DNA of 64,000 nt. It comes from Hydractinia symbiolongicarpus. Taxonomy: Eukaryota; Cnidaria; Hydrozoa; Anthoathecata; Hydractiniidae. Where the stretch lies: assembly GCF_029227915.1 (NCBI RefSeq), contig NC_079878.1:10850001-10914000 (forward strand), written 5' to 3'. The position numbers were made by a program, and so were the translations under genes. Under the pieces are notes generated by a model. It was not told the DNA's origin. It made no database searches and was given only the letters and a program-made list of their open reading frames with translations. Shown here one piece after another: positions 1-12,211 of the stretch (its first letter is position 1; each line of letters begins with the position of its first letter).

Positions 1-800
1 TTTTTTAAGGCAAAAAATTTGAAATTTAGAACAAACCTTAAAGAGTGATTTTCTTAGGAAATGACAAACTTATGAACTTCACTGAATAAGGATATTTTTC
101 ATTTTCTGACGACAGTCTTAATGATGAAAATTATCTTTTAAAAAACATAAAATTGACAAACGGCACAAGCCTAAACTAATCCTTTTTTTTAAAAAAAGAC
201 TCATTGAGTCTTTTAAGATCTACGTCAAGAAAGATCAACATTTTGGGCAGTCTTTGAGCTGTGATATCATTTAATTTTTGCTACAGTACATAATAATATC
301 ATTTCCTAAGTTAAAGAAACAACGCACTGCACAGATGTAGAAACTAGAAGACAAACAGAAACATAACTTTAAAAAAATTCGAACTTTACAGCAGAGTTTT
401 CTATATTTTTTAAATTTCTTTTTTCAGAGTAATTTCTGAGTTTGTATCATTTTAACTATTTTTTTAAAATTTTCTGATCAACCTTACCAATTCTTGTAGG
501 GATAAGCATGCCTAAATTTATATAGAATGACCATCTGAAATAAGAACTCAGTTGTTAGGATTGGTACTTTTGATTTTAATTTATGTTAAATAAACAATTC
601 AGAGATACCTAGACTTCTTGTTCTTTCCCCTGTACAAGTAAAATTTTGAAAGTCATAACTACTTATAGATATTTGTGGCCTCTGTCACCCCTGAATCCCT
701 GACTGGCTGGAAAAAACACAAAAACACTTTCTCAAGTCAAAACTTTGATTATTATTATGATTAAAACTTGCAAACAAAATCTCTAAATAGAGACACATAC

Positions 801-3117
801 CTTTGTTAGACGATTTTAACATCAAGGCAGCAATCTTTGCTGCTCCAGCTGATTTCTTCTCAGCCTTTTTAAGAGCAATTTTCTTTTGCAATTCAGCATA
901 CTGCTTTTTCAGCTCTCCCTGCTGATCTTCAATCATCTTCTGATATTTTTTTTGATAGTCAATATACTGTTTCTGATCGGGATGGTTCTGGTGCTCCTTC
1001 TGCCACTTGACAAAATCTTGATGCCATTTCTGGTAATCTGATTGATAGGTTTTAATTTGAGTTTCCAATGCTTTCAGTTGATCAGTTAATGACGCAAATG
1101 ATTCGTTGTCAACTTTGCTGTCAGTATTTTCATTAGACGGGGCTGCAGATTTAGTGTTTGTTAGTGATGGTGGAACCAAAGGAGCAGGACCTCCAGACGA
1201 TGATGGGAGTGAAGGAGGATTCGTATCTTGACTTTGAATTGGATGCCTTGTGGGAGGTGGTTGATTAGGCAATGTTGGCCTATTTCCTTGTGTTTGTTGA
1301 AGTGGTCTGTCATAGATTTGCTGTGTCATATTGTTGTTTAATTGTCTACTAGATTCTGGGGTATTGTTTGCATTTGGTGCTCTAATCCATGGCTTATTCT
1401 CAGAATTATATGGTTTGTTTTGATTTTGCCATGGTTTCTGTGGGCCTTGATTAGGCTTTTGTTGATTAAAACTAGGCCTTGAGTTTCGTGCTTGGTAATT
1501 GTCTTGGTTATTTCGTTGGTTTTGAGGTTCCACTACCTGTTGTTGCATTAAAGGTTGAATAGGTTTTTGTGGTGGTTGTTTCTGGTGGTATTGCTGTCTT
1601 TGTTGTGGCCGTTGGTTTTGTTGATTGAAGTTTCCAGCATTCCAATTTTGCTGATTTCTGTTTTGTTGACCAAACTTGTTATTGCCATACTGACGTTGTG
1701 GCTTGTGCTGTTGTTGTTGTTGCTTCTGGTTAGTTTCATGCTGATGCTGATGCGGGTATTGCTGTTGCTGCTGCTGTTTAGGTTGTTGGTACTGTCGTTG
1801 TTGTTGTTGCTGCATGTGTTGCTGTTGTTGCTGATGTGGGTACTGCTGCTGATCCTGCATAGGTTGTTGTTGCGGATACGGTTGCCACTGTTGCTGAGGA
1901 TATTGTTGCTGCTGATGCTGATCCACTTGCATACCATGTTGTTGCATAGGTTGCTGATGATATTGTTGATGCCCTTGCATACCTTGCTGTTGTTGCTGTG
2001 TCCCTGGTTGATGTTGCATACCTTGTGGTGGTTGCTTAAATTCTGGTGGTTGTTGCATGGGTGGTTGTTTTGGCAGTGATGGATGTTGTGGCAGTGATGG
2101 CTGTTGTGACATTGGTGGCTGTTGAGGCATAGGTGGTTGTTGCGGCATGGGTGGCTGTTGTGGCATAGGTGGCTGTTGTGACATAGGCGGCTGCTGTGGC
2201 ATAGGTGGCTGCTGTGGCATAGGTGGCTGCTGTTGTTGCTGCATAGCCTGCTGTTGTTGCACTTGCTGGTCCGGTTGTACATGTGGTGTACCTTGTTGTG
2301 ACGCCTGACTCCATGCATTCCACTGCCCTGCTTGATTCCATGCACCATACTGATTTGCTTGTTGTTGACTCCATGCCTAAATTTAAAAATAAGAGAAAAC
2401 AAACCATACCTTCTTGCACTGTAAGGTTTCAGCCTGTTAAACAAACAAATCACTTAGACAATTCTACAAACATGCAACCAGATTTCAACAGACATACCGC
2501 AAGTTGACTTGCATATTGCTGCGCATACAAACTCTGTTGTGTGTACAGTGCCTGTGCCTGTGCATAATTGGCAGACTGATCATGTGATTGCTGCCCCATC
2601 ATTTGCCCATAGCTTGTTCCAGTAGCCTGGAAAACAAAGACATTACAAAACGTTGTAAAATACACCATATTGTTCAAGTTTATAGGAAAAGACACCACAT
2701 TTGTTTATCAGGACTCGCACCATTGTAATACATTTTCAACCGGGGTTTAACAAAACTATGAATTGTATAGGCTGTGTTGAATAAATTTACTTTAATCAAA
2801 AAGAAAACATTGTTGTTTGATACCTGTACTTGTTGACCTGGTTGCTGTGATTGTGTCCCAGTTTGATTAGATTGTTTTTCCATTTGACCAGGTTGTTGGG
2901 TTACTTGACCAGGTTGTTGGGTAACTAGACCAGGTTGTTGGGTCACTTGACCAGGTTGTTGAGTCACTTGACCAGGTTGTTGGGTCATTTGACCAGGTTG
3001 TTGTGCCACCTGACCGGCTTGCTGGTTCACTTGACCAGGTTGTGGCAGATATTGCTGACCATACATGGCTGGCCATGCAGCTTGCATTTGCGAATAATTG
3101 TATTGACTTGGATACAT
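801..3117 (-). CDS. YLPM1-like Gln/Pro-rich protein, N-terminal part (partial, runs off left edge)
   Basis: Three coding exons can be joined: 3117-2824, 2626-2498 and 2376-801. All have GT/AG borders and the last ends in phase 1 at 801, so the gene continues beyond base 1. The start was chosen at 3117 because the protein then opens MYP, as vertebrate YLPM1 does. Exon 1 carries a tandem heptad-like QQPGQVT repeat. Exon 3 holds PPMPQQ repeats, then a long Gln-rich tract, then a helical segment near the end (QKWHQDFVKWQKEHQNHP followed by a YQKKYQK stretch). That W-x-x-x-F-x-x-W pattern matches the conserved helix of YLPM1/ZAP3, a nuclear protein linked to RNA and to PP1 and telomerase regulation. 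The C-terminal P-loop kinase-like domain of YLPM1 would lie outside the window, so the family call rests on the helix and the start. Confidence 0.72.
2880..3010 (-). repeat. 21-bp coding minisatellite in YLPM1-like exon 1
   Basis: About six or seven tandem copies of a 21-bp unit encode QQPGQVT-type heptads. The copies are nearly identical at DNA level, so recent slippage and length polymorphism are likely. A second coding repeat, an 18-bp unit for PPMPQQ, lies at about 2095-2235 in exon 3. Confidence 0.75.
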
Positions 3118-5766
3118 TTTATCAATCTTGCCACTGGCCAGTTGAACCAGAATCTGAATATTCTTATAACATCTATAAAATGTTCCTGCAACACACAAAT
3201 AAGATTAGTTGGCCAATTAGATGCGCAGTGCATTAATTTACTGTTCAAAAATTTGTGTATAACTTAAAAAAAACACCCATGCTAAAATGTTAATAGATCC
3301 TTAACTCATGTGAGTACACACTAATTTCATAATATTTAGGTATTTTTAAAAAATTTAAAAACATTTTAACCAACTTTTTAAGCTTTATCATATAAGTGCA
3401 ACACCATTTTATACCACAGGTTCCCTTTAAGTTACTTTGTTTTAAAGTAACTTCATTACTCACCAAGTAATAGACTAGAACAGAATATAGTTAAAATTTT
3501 GTTGCAGTGCTTTTTTGACTTTAGTGTTTCCAAAATATATATAATTTATAACTTTATGAATGAGTTTGTTGCGTTTTAATGGTAAAACAATATTTTAAAG
3601 CTGCTAAAATGTGTGCGAATGTACAAACACCTGCAAACTTTTAATGTTTATGCTTGTTTCAACTTGTCAAAAAAGTTGTGAAAACCACAAAAGTTTCTAA
3701 ACGAGTTTAACAATTTAAAAAAAAACTGTCTAAAAGAAGCCTACATCCACTTTAAAGAATTAAAACTTTTTGATCTAGTAAAGAACCAATGTTTTACCTT
3801 GAAATCCTATGGGAACTAAATCAGGAAAACACAGAATTTATATCAACCTTACTTTGTCTATCAATAAGAATTGTATGGGTTAAACATGCATTTTCTGGTG
3901 GCATTAGTGTTTATTCGCAGTAGTATATACATTGAGCCTTGTAGCCCAAGATTCCTGTGCAAAGTTTGGTGGTGAAAAATTCCCAAAAAACTGTGTGATA
4001 TTTAACTTGCTTAATAAATATTCATTTATTTGTATAGGATCTGTGATGTATTATATGGAGGAACTGGTCTTGGCTTACAACCTGAATTTTTATGAATTTT
4101 GATTTGCATGAGGAGACTGGCAACATAAGCACAACAGCCTTTGTAATTCATGTCAATATATGGCAAATGCTAAGGTGATTTGTAAAAAAACAAATTCACT
4201 TAGGAAAATTTTGTCGAGACAATTTTTTTTTTTGCAATTTATAGAATCCTTCAATTGCATGAATCTATCTCAAATTAGAAAAGCGATAGAAAGTATTCCT
4301 TACATGCAAGAATTAATAAAGCTGTTAAAGTGGTTGGTAAGCACTTTGCTTATTTACCCTAAAGAGAATTTAAATTGTTGCTGGTGTGGAAATGCAAAGC
4401 TGGAATTCAAAGGGAAAATTTGCCAAAAGTCAGACACTGAAATAAAAATGTTCATGTCACCATTTTTGCTGACGTGAAATTGTGGATTTGCCACAGGCAA
4501 ATCATAAAAACAAAAATTCATGTTGACATTTTTTTGTTGATGTGAAATGCGTAAATGCTCACACGATATAGTATAATGAAGGTTTGCATCTGCTAAAAAT
4601 TGAAGAAGCAAAAAAATTTGAACTAAAAAAGCATTTATACTCTCCCAATGGATGTATTTGGGTACCTCTCAGTTGCAACATATTTTAGACGTTTCTAAAG
4701 TGACAATTCGAAATTTTTTGGCATTTGGGAACTTTTTTCTTAAAATATAAAGCAATAAAACAAGTAACTTTTTCTTCATTTACATTAAGTTGTTTGGCTT
4801 ATTGGGCATTGTCACAATGCATTACAGTTATAGGACAGAAGAAAGAGGTAAACATCACACTTTTATAAAAGTTTATTAAGGAGAAAACACGTTTTTTCGT
4901 GATAACTTTTCTTGCCGTGTTACACAAAGTACACAAAGTTGTATCTTATTATTGTTAACGTTTCCTCTGTAAATTTGAAAGAAATTTATACGACGGAACT
5001 TAAAAAACTGGAGAAAGAACGCTTTCGTATCTAACAAACTCTCATATTAACACGATTTTTACCTCCTTTTTTACCAATATTGTAAAACGATGGAGAGCCG
5101 TAGGAATGGCATGTACAAGTGAATTATCGTAAAGGTGTATTTAGATGTTTAGTGCCTAAGAAGATACAAATAATTCATTGCAAAAATTGACTGAACGAAA
5201 TGAAAGGTTTCTTGGGGTCTTATTTCTCATAACAGCGATTCAATATGGGTTAGTATATGTTACCAATCCCCAGCAGGTTAACCACTAGCAAAGTAGGGAA
5301 ATGGAAGAAAGATTGCACACTACCATGCAGGTCATTGGGTGTTGCAGTGAGTTGTTTGGTTGGTAGAGCTCGGACCCTAATTGGGTCTGTGTAGTTTAAA
5401 ATAAGCATCAAATACTCCAGGACTTCCCATCTAAGTCATATCCACATCTAGAAGAAATGATAGACAGGGTATTGGTGAGGCTAGCCAATGTAAAATATAC
5501 ACATCTATATCTATCATCTAGATGTCTATCAGGTTAGGAAAATGTAAATTTGAAATTATTAGAGAGTCTAAAAGATTTGAAGGAGGTAATATGCAACACA
5601 GTCGAGGAGCTTCTTACAACAGAAACAAAAACATCCGAAAAACACAAGGAGCGAGCACGAGCGAGACTGTTCCAGCCCGTGTTGTCCTCCACACCATCTT
5701 GGGCAATATTTTTCGCGTTCTGTAAATTACCAAACTTGGCACTGTGCTAGTCAGACATCGCACAAC

Positions 5767-5828
5767 CAACCTCGTTCCCAGGGCTTTTTGTCTCTCAAAA
5801 GAGACAACATGTCCTGGGATCGAGGTTG
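5767..5828. repeat. Small foldback element (AACCTCG...CGAGGTT family)
   Basis: Ends CAACCTCGTTCCCAGG and CCTGGGATCGAGGTTG are inverted repeats (15 of 16 paired). Inside lies a second nested stem, TTGTCTCT / AGAGACAA. Same terminal family as the foldbacks at 24181-24270 and 38294-38411. Confidence 0.75.
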
Positions 5829-6504
5829 ATCGAACAACCCTATAAACGCAAGGAAGAGGTAAAACTTTGTGAAAGAAGAGGTACAGTTGTTTTTAAACAT
5901 AAGTTATTGTAGCTATTACAGCTTACGTAAAAAAGTTTTAACTGGCAGAAACACCCATCTAACACATACCACAATACTTGTTCTGTGTCTACTATATAGG
6001 GGAAACAGACTCCACCAGAGAAGAAAAAGAAGAACGAGAAGAGAAAATGTGGATGGAACAATTGCTAAATCTTAAAAGAAAAGGCAGTCTTGACAACATT
6101 TTCTTTGACGCAATCAGTCCGGAAAAAATATTCTTCTGACATTGAAGTCTGGCGGTGCAGGTAGAGTTGCAGCCAACATTGAGTACTATTTAAAAAAGGA
6201 TACAAAGTTAGGCAAATAACTTGATGAATTTCCTGCAAGTTCTCAACCAAATGCAATAATGCGTAATTTAAATAAACTATTTTTGTCACCAACTGACATT
6301 TTCACTGAGAAATGCAGATATACTGCAGTATATAGCAGCCAAAATTTGCGCAATTATAGATAATTGACTTAAATATTTGACATCTGTACATGTGAGACAA
6401 AAAAAGTTAGATACGAAAAGCTGTTTTTTATTCTTAAAATCTATATGCTTGAAGATGTGTATAAACCACTGCACGCTAGACAAGTGCGTCAAACAGCCTA
6501 CTCC

Positions 6505-6690
6505 CAAGATAGGGTTGGTTTTTATGCCACCCCGTTGTGGGCAAACCTTTTAAAATGGCTTTGCTCAAGATGGGGTATCGTTTTTATGCCACCCCATGGT
6601 GGGAAAACCTGTTAAAAAGGCTTCGCCCAAGATGGGGTGTCGTTTTTATGCCACTTCGTGGTGGGCAAAGCTGTTGAAAAGGTTACACCC
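6505..6690. repeat. Tandem repeat, 61-62 bp unit, three copies
   Basis: Units begin with CAAGATRGGGT at 6505, 6566 and 6628, with a decayed start of a fourth at 6690. Each contains TTTTTATGCCAC and a GTGGGMAAA segment. No coding potential is kept across the copies. Confidence 0.8.
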
Positions 6691-8105
6691 AAAATGGGCT
6701 CAAAAGTGTGTGTAGAATTTTGGTAGTGTATTGACTATTTCGTAGAGTACAGCCTATTTCGTATAAGTGCACACTTATCCGACCTGTTAGAATTTATGTC
6801 TTAAAGTGTATGAATTGCCCAATACGGGACACCTTGCGTATTTTGCCCACTCGTTTGGAACAAATTTGGCTTTTTGCGCTAATTTGGCGAAATTTATTAT
6901 CTGCATAATTTAATTTTTTTTTCTAAAACAAATGTTGAAAACTTTTTCTTTCATGATTTATCTAGCACACTATATATAGCGATTATCATTGGTTTTCTAT
7001 TTTTGTCCCTGTTTATGAATACGGGATATTTCATTTACACTTAACGCAAAAAAAATAATAAATTGTCAAATTCCTTTCCTCGCACGAAATTTGCAAAATT
7101 TAAATCCGCGAAAAGTTAGAAAAACATTCTCGTAAATATTAATAAGAATCTTCAAGGTAAAACCTGTGTCGCAATTTTGGGTGAGTTTAAAACACATATT
7201 TCGCTCTGAACAAATGTTACTTACGTGCGTCTTACCTAAACCCAACCAACGGCGGTTTTATTATTTTTTAACACGCACTTTATTAGGTCGCAACATAAGT
7301 CTCCGAGGGAGAAACAACTTACATGATGACTTTACAGTCGCAGTGAAATCTAATGACGTACAGTTGAATAATAATAGGTTTTCGCAAATTCCAACTAGTT
7401 GCATGAAATGGGAGGCGCGGGAAAGTTACACCCTGGAAATTTCAGTCAAAAATAAATTGATTAAAATGATCCAAAACAGAAGGGATGCTTAGAACGGAAT
7501 GTCTGTAGTGGATATAAATGTAGAAGAACGGCTAATACATCTCTCTTCGGGCAAAGCATTCTCGCAAATCAGTATAGGATATTAATTCCCTCATTCCCTG
7601 TGGTTATTGGAATCCATTACATCGTTGACTGGACTAAACGGAACATTTTAAAATTTAATGAAAAATCGAAAGGTATTTATATATATCAAAATAAAATTTT
7701 TTTTTTAAATTCATTTAGTGCAAGAAAAAAAGTGTCCCTCGGAGACCTTATATGCGTCCTCATTATAGAACTTTTTCTATAAGAATTTGTCTGGAATCAA
7801 CCAAATTTACTGTCCGTATGATAAAACTTCAAACTTTATAAACTAAAAGTAGCTTGCCTGTTCGTTTAGACAATATTGATAAGAGGCAAGACATATTTGC
7901 TCAGCCTTGTGTCAGCAATGTAATTGATCGGGGATAATTTAATGATTTAGCAACTAAAAGAAATCAAATTGCACCTTCCAAAGTGTATTTTACTTTACTG
8001 ATAAATATTAAAATCGTATACAATTAAAAAAGGGTAAAATTATGAAACAAAGACAGATCTCGCAAAATTTAAGTACATGTCAATAAACCGGACGAACAAC
8101 TGTCG

Positions 8106-8390
8106 TCAAGCATCACGTCCTCTTCCTCCTCCTCTTACCCAATGAGAAACGTCCCCTGTCTTCTTGGTCGCTGCTTTTATCGCATTTTTAAACCGTCGTT
8201 TAAAAAAGTTTACCAACGGCATCACTGAATCTTGAAATTCTTCATTTTAAAAGAGCGTATATTGAAACAATCCAGCGTCTGGTTTGGTTTCCGACTTTTT
8301 GACTTCTTGTGTTGCTTCAGTGGGTTTGGTTAAGGGTAGTTTATTAGCGTGAACAGCTACCAACACAACAATAAACAAAACTGTTTGAAA
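8106..8390 (-). pseudogene. Possible secreted cationic peptide exon with in-frame TAA
   Basis: Reading from a good acceptor (TTTCAG, exon from 8390), 47 codons open with a hydrophobic signal-like stretch (FQTVLFIVVLVAVHA) and continue with a K/E/T-rich segment. A TAA follows at 8247-8249. The same frame then continues for 46 codons, rich in Lys/Arg/Phe (NFFKRRFKNAIKAATKK, then WVRGGGRGR), to a TGA at 8106-8108. Signal peptide, spacer and cationic tail is the layout of many antimicrobial-peptide precursors, including cnidarian arminins, but no sequence family is recognised. The TAA means a pseudogene, an allele-specific null, or a true 47-codon product. The upstream exon with the ATG was not found; an ATG immediately before a weak donor near 8470 is one option. 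Confidence 0.35.
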
Positions 8391-8399
8391 CTGAAATGT

Positions 8400-9770
8400 A
8401 AAAACAAAATCAGTACGTTGTCATTTATGCATTGTCTTGATTTATCTCCGTAGTGTGAACCATGATTTAAGTCTTCTTGTGAAATACACAACTCTTTTTC
8501 AAGAAAATATGCTTTAAAAGATATCAGGCTATGGTTTGAAGTTAAAACAATAGTTTTATTGTTTAGAACAGAGAATTATGACCAACCTTGTCAAAATTTT
8601 GGTATTTTTATAAGGAAAAGGTGTAATGGGATAAAATACCTTATGGGTAAAAAAAAAACAGCATAATAAAAAAGAAAGTAAAGAATTTAGCACAGTACAT
8701 TCAAAAGGTAAAACATGTCAACTGGTTTAAATCTAAGAAACCGGAATATGGTTTAGATAATGTGGGTTTCCGTTTTACGCGACTACTTATGACCCAACCT
8801 CGTCCCCCGGACTTGTTAACCTTTTTAATTTGTTCAGACCGGTAAAATATAAGAACCATACCCTCATTATTGCATCCAGTGAAATTCTACGTTACTTGTT
8901 ACTACTTGCTACGTTTCGTTTTAAATAATTTTAGGAATGTATTACATTTTATAGGTAAAGACACGGTTCAGTACGCTGACCAATCTAATAATTGCATTAC
9001 AATTTCGTACCAAGGTTTCTCCCTCAAAGAATGTATCCAGCATATTTCGCGAAAAGTCTTTGAACGGTAGTCAAATGAATAAATGAGAACCATTTTTTTT
9101 TATATATGGCAAGCCTTTGCTTATCATGTCTACGTAATGTTGTGCTGAATTTGTAATTTATAAAATTCATTATCTTATTAGAGATATCATGGAGATATAA
9201 AATACCTCCACGGATATACTAAATAACGCTAACTATTAAAAGAAAGTTCTGGTAACGAAGTTGTATCAATTTTATATGATTGACAAGAAATTATTGATCC
9301 CAAAGCTTTTCAAATTAATTGGGAATCATACCTATCGGGAGGATTAAATTTATTTTTGAGTTTTATTTTGAACAGCTGTTGTTCAACTATTATTGTTTTG
9401 ACATTTCTTTGTTATCGCATTTTAATTACCAAGCTGTTATGTCCCGAAGCATTTATAAGCCGCTTGCGAAAACAGATAATTACTGGACCTTGCTGAAATT
9501 GTAAAATAATTCTTTCTTTTGTTTATAAGTCATGATTTTAAATTAATTGCTATGGTTCTGAAGCAACAACACGAAAGCAAACAACAACAATGACAGATAA
9601 TGTTAGAAGTATATTTCTCTTGTTTCATGTCATAACTACACTTGAGTTTGGGGAAAGGGGGGGATGTCAGGTTTGGTATCAGGGGGGCCCAAACCAGATG
9701 CGTGTGTTTCCATCCTTACCCTTAGTAAGACGTATCTCGTGGAAACGTCTGCGTATCTCGTGGAAACGCT
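8400..9770. other. AT-rich stretch without recognised gene
   Basis: Nothing with family similarity is visible. A half copy of the foldback terminus (CAACCTCGTCCCCCGG) lies near 8795-8811. Short open frames here have no splice support or motif. Confidence 0.5.
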
Positions 9771-9772
9771 AA

Positions 9773-10041
9773 CTCAGCAACTCGCTTGGAAATTGCCTAT
9801 ATCTGAGCGACTCACTTGGAAATCGCCTACACCTCAGCAACTCGCTTGGAAATTGCCTACATCTGAGCGACTCACTTGGAAATCGCCTACACCTCAGCAA
9901 CTCGCTTGGAAATTGCCTACCTCTCCGCGGCTCACTTGGAAATCGCCTACACCTCAGCAACTCGCTTGGAAATTGCCTACATCTCCGCGACTCACTTGGA
10001 AATGGGCTACACCTCAGCAACTTGCTTGGAAATTGCCTACT
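9773..10041. repeat. 60-bp tandem repeat, about 4.5 copies
   Basis: The period is exactly 60 bp. Each unit is two diverged 30-bp halves (CAACTCGCTTGGAAATTGCC and CGACTCACTTGGAAATCGCC). Related shorter units (CGTATCTCGTGGAAACG) precede it at about 9730-9768. Open frames run through it on both strands because 60 is a multiple of 3, so they are not evidence of a gene. Confidence 0.9.
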
Positions 10042-11747
10042 ACCTGCTATGGCGCACCTCATTTGTTAGGGAAACAAACGCATCTTCATCCCATTTGGCT
10101 GACGAAGGAAGCCCGACATCCCCACCAGCGCGGGTCAACAGTGCTTCTACCTCTGGACAAAAAACTTGGCAATCGCAAGTAGCCAAATTTGGATCACCAA
10201 GAAAACCTTGAGGCAAGAGCACTGGTGTAAGCGAGCGCGCGTCTTTGATGCCAATTGATCCCTCCATCTTGCGTTGTAGATCGTTGCGTGTTGTAGTTCG
10301 TAGTATCGTTGCGTGTTATAGTTCGTTGTAGAAGACCCTCTGGGGCTACATCAATTGGTATCGTATGCACTCGTCATGTGTCGGATGATGGTCCGGTTAT
10401 CGAGTTAACATAAGGGTCGTGGTTGATTGTAGAATTAGTTAATATGGTGACAGTTGTGGACATTGATGCCAGTACATGAAGTGATTAATGTACATAAAAG
10501 AAAAAGAAAAAATATATAGTAACAGGGTGGGTGGGTGGGCAACCAAACTATTAGCAAAATGTGATGATGGAAACTAGTTGACTTTAGCTGCTCCCATTTT
10601 ATAGGTAGGCAAGGCAATCTTAGGGGCCTGGATCTACAACAGTATTGGTTAGTTACCTTGAGGGCCCCTAGTGTTCATGCCTTGTGACCACCCTTTTCAC
10701 TAGTCTACCATTCTAGATTTGGAATAACATTGAGTTTCTAAAGTATATCCTTCAATGATGCTAGTAGCCATCTTTGTTGACACCTGAATACTGAATGCAA
10801 TCAAAGCCAAGCCTCTCAACAAGGTATAAGTACTTACTTCAGGAACCGCAATTAACATTTGGTGAACTGTTGGTCCACCACCATTTAAATATTTTTGATA
10901 CTCTCATATGTTACATTTTACCGTACTAATTTTAAACGGGTTGATCGGTTCGAGAGCCAAAGAATTTTCGTTGGGGTCACAAGTAATTTTAAGAATGATG
11001 TTAAAATGTTATTTTTCTTTGGAAAAAGTTGCAAAACAACCAGATAAACACACTCTCCAAATATACTTTGTCATGACTTTAGCAAGCGCTTTTCATTTAT
11101 TCTTTGTGTGAATGAATACTGTAATTTGAAGTGAAATTTTACAAATTATTGATTTTTTTTTTTTTTTGCGAGTACCAATTTTTGTAAATATCTAGCATCT
11201 TTAAATATATTTAGCTAGAAATTTTGAAAATTTGGCTAACCTTTGCGAAAAGCGCTAAATTATTACCATTAAAACGTAGAAAAGTATCTATGCTAAACAG
11301 TACTCTGTGTTTATGCAATAGCGTTTTTAAAATTGACTAAGCTTAAGATAATGCAAGTAGACTCTCTCGTTTTCATTTATTTATCTCTCTCGTTTTCATT
11401 TATTTTCAGCTTTTCTTGTGCCTAAAATTAATAAGCACAAAAGATTCTAATTTTTACAGGCATAATTTGAAATGAAACAAGAAGCCCTGGGGGCTCTAAG
11501 AATTTCCGCTCGCTACCAAAATATTTGATGAAAACCTGCTAATTCTTTGTGTTATTGTGCTAAACATTCGAGGAGGTTTGGTGCATGAAACTCTGAAGAT
11601 AAAGCCAACAAGTGACATTATATCTTACAACAAACGCAAACAAAACGAAACGTGTCATAATAAACTCACATTTTAAAAGAAACTGCTAACAAAAAATACA
11701 GCCAATCATTCATGGTTGAAAGTCTTGCGATTGAAACGTTTATGGTC
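10042..11747. other. Unassigned stretch between tandem array and MITE
   Basis: A GC-richer block (about 10040-10450) with direct repeats of a TCGTTGCGTGTT-type motif looks like mobile-element debris. The antisense frame at 10267-10040 reads plausibly as protein but has no recognisable domain. The rest is AT-rich with no gene signal. Confidence 0.4.
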
Positions 11748-11751
11748 TTAA

Positions 11752-12205
11752 CCCTATTCGGTCCGGGGGGGGGGAGGGGGGCGGATTCCGCCCCCCCCCC
11801 TGACGGTTTTTTTTAATTGCTTTGTTATATGGCTATGATACTTACTGAGTTTCAATATTTATCTATTAGACACCTGCATGCTAAATTTTTAGGTCCCATA
11901 CCTTTTAGAGGCTTTGATATTGACCATTACTCGAAACTACACCTAGCAATCTCTAAGAAGTCTTTATAATGGGGAAAATATAATAACTCCTGTTAGGATT
12001 ATCCTTAGAACTTGAAACTTCCAACACAGCTTTGCTCCTTTTATGACGTACTTGTTGACTAACTTGTTCCTTTTATGACGTACTATAAGTGTGCCAAGTT
12101 TGATTCAATTTAAACAATCCTATGAAAAGTTATTGAGGGGGGGGGACCAGGGGCGGAATCCGCCCCTGGTCATAGTATGTTCGAAAAAACCCGGACCGAA
12201 TAGGG
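11752..12205. mobile_element. piggyBac-type MITE
   Basis: The element starts CCCTATTCGGTCCGGG and ends with its exact reverse complement (16 bp, perfect). TTAA flanks it on both sides (11748-11751 and 12206-12209). TTAA target duplication with CCC termini is the hallmark of piggyBac transposons. At 454 bp it has no transposase. Inside each end is a G/C-rich hairpin with a GGCGGAWTCCGCC core. A second element with the same CCCTATT terminus lies at 37566-38074. Confidence 0.85.
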
Positions 12206-12211
12206 TTAAAC

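Larger units (their letters stand above)
3200..8100. other. Gene-poor stretch upstream of the YLPM1-like gene
   Basis: No convincing gene is visible. The stretch holds the small foldback at 5767-5828, the 61-62-bp tandem repeat at 6505-6690, and AT-rich unique DNA. Two weak coding-like tracts (about 4160-4477 and 5547-5750, +) have no family signature and no clear splice context. The second reads as a short helical K/E-rich segment and may be a transposon remnant. The YLPM1 promoter should lie just above 3.2 kb, but no core element can be named with confidence. Confidence 0.5.

Noticed and set aside
1548-2453. Long antisense and frame-shifted open frames over the Gln-rich exon
   Set aside because: They are shadows of CAG/CAA-type codon repeats; the Gln frame alone joins in phase to neighbouring exons.
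9664-10211. Open frames of 97-172 aa over the 60-bp repeat
   Set aside because: The repeat period is a multiple of three, so all frames stay open without selection.
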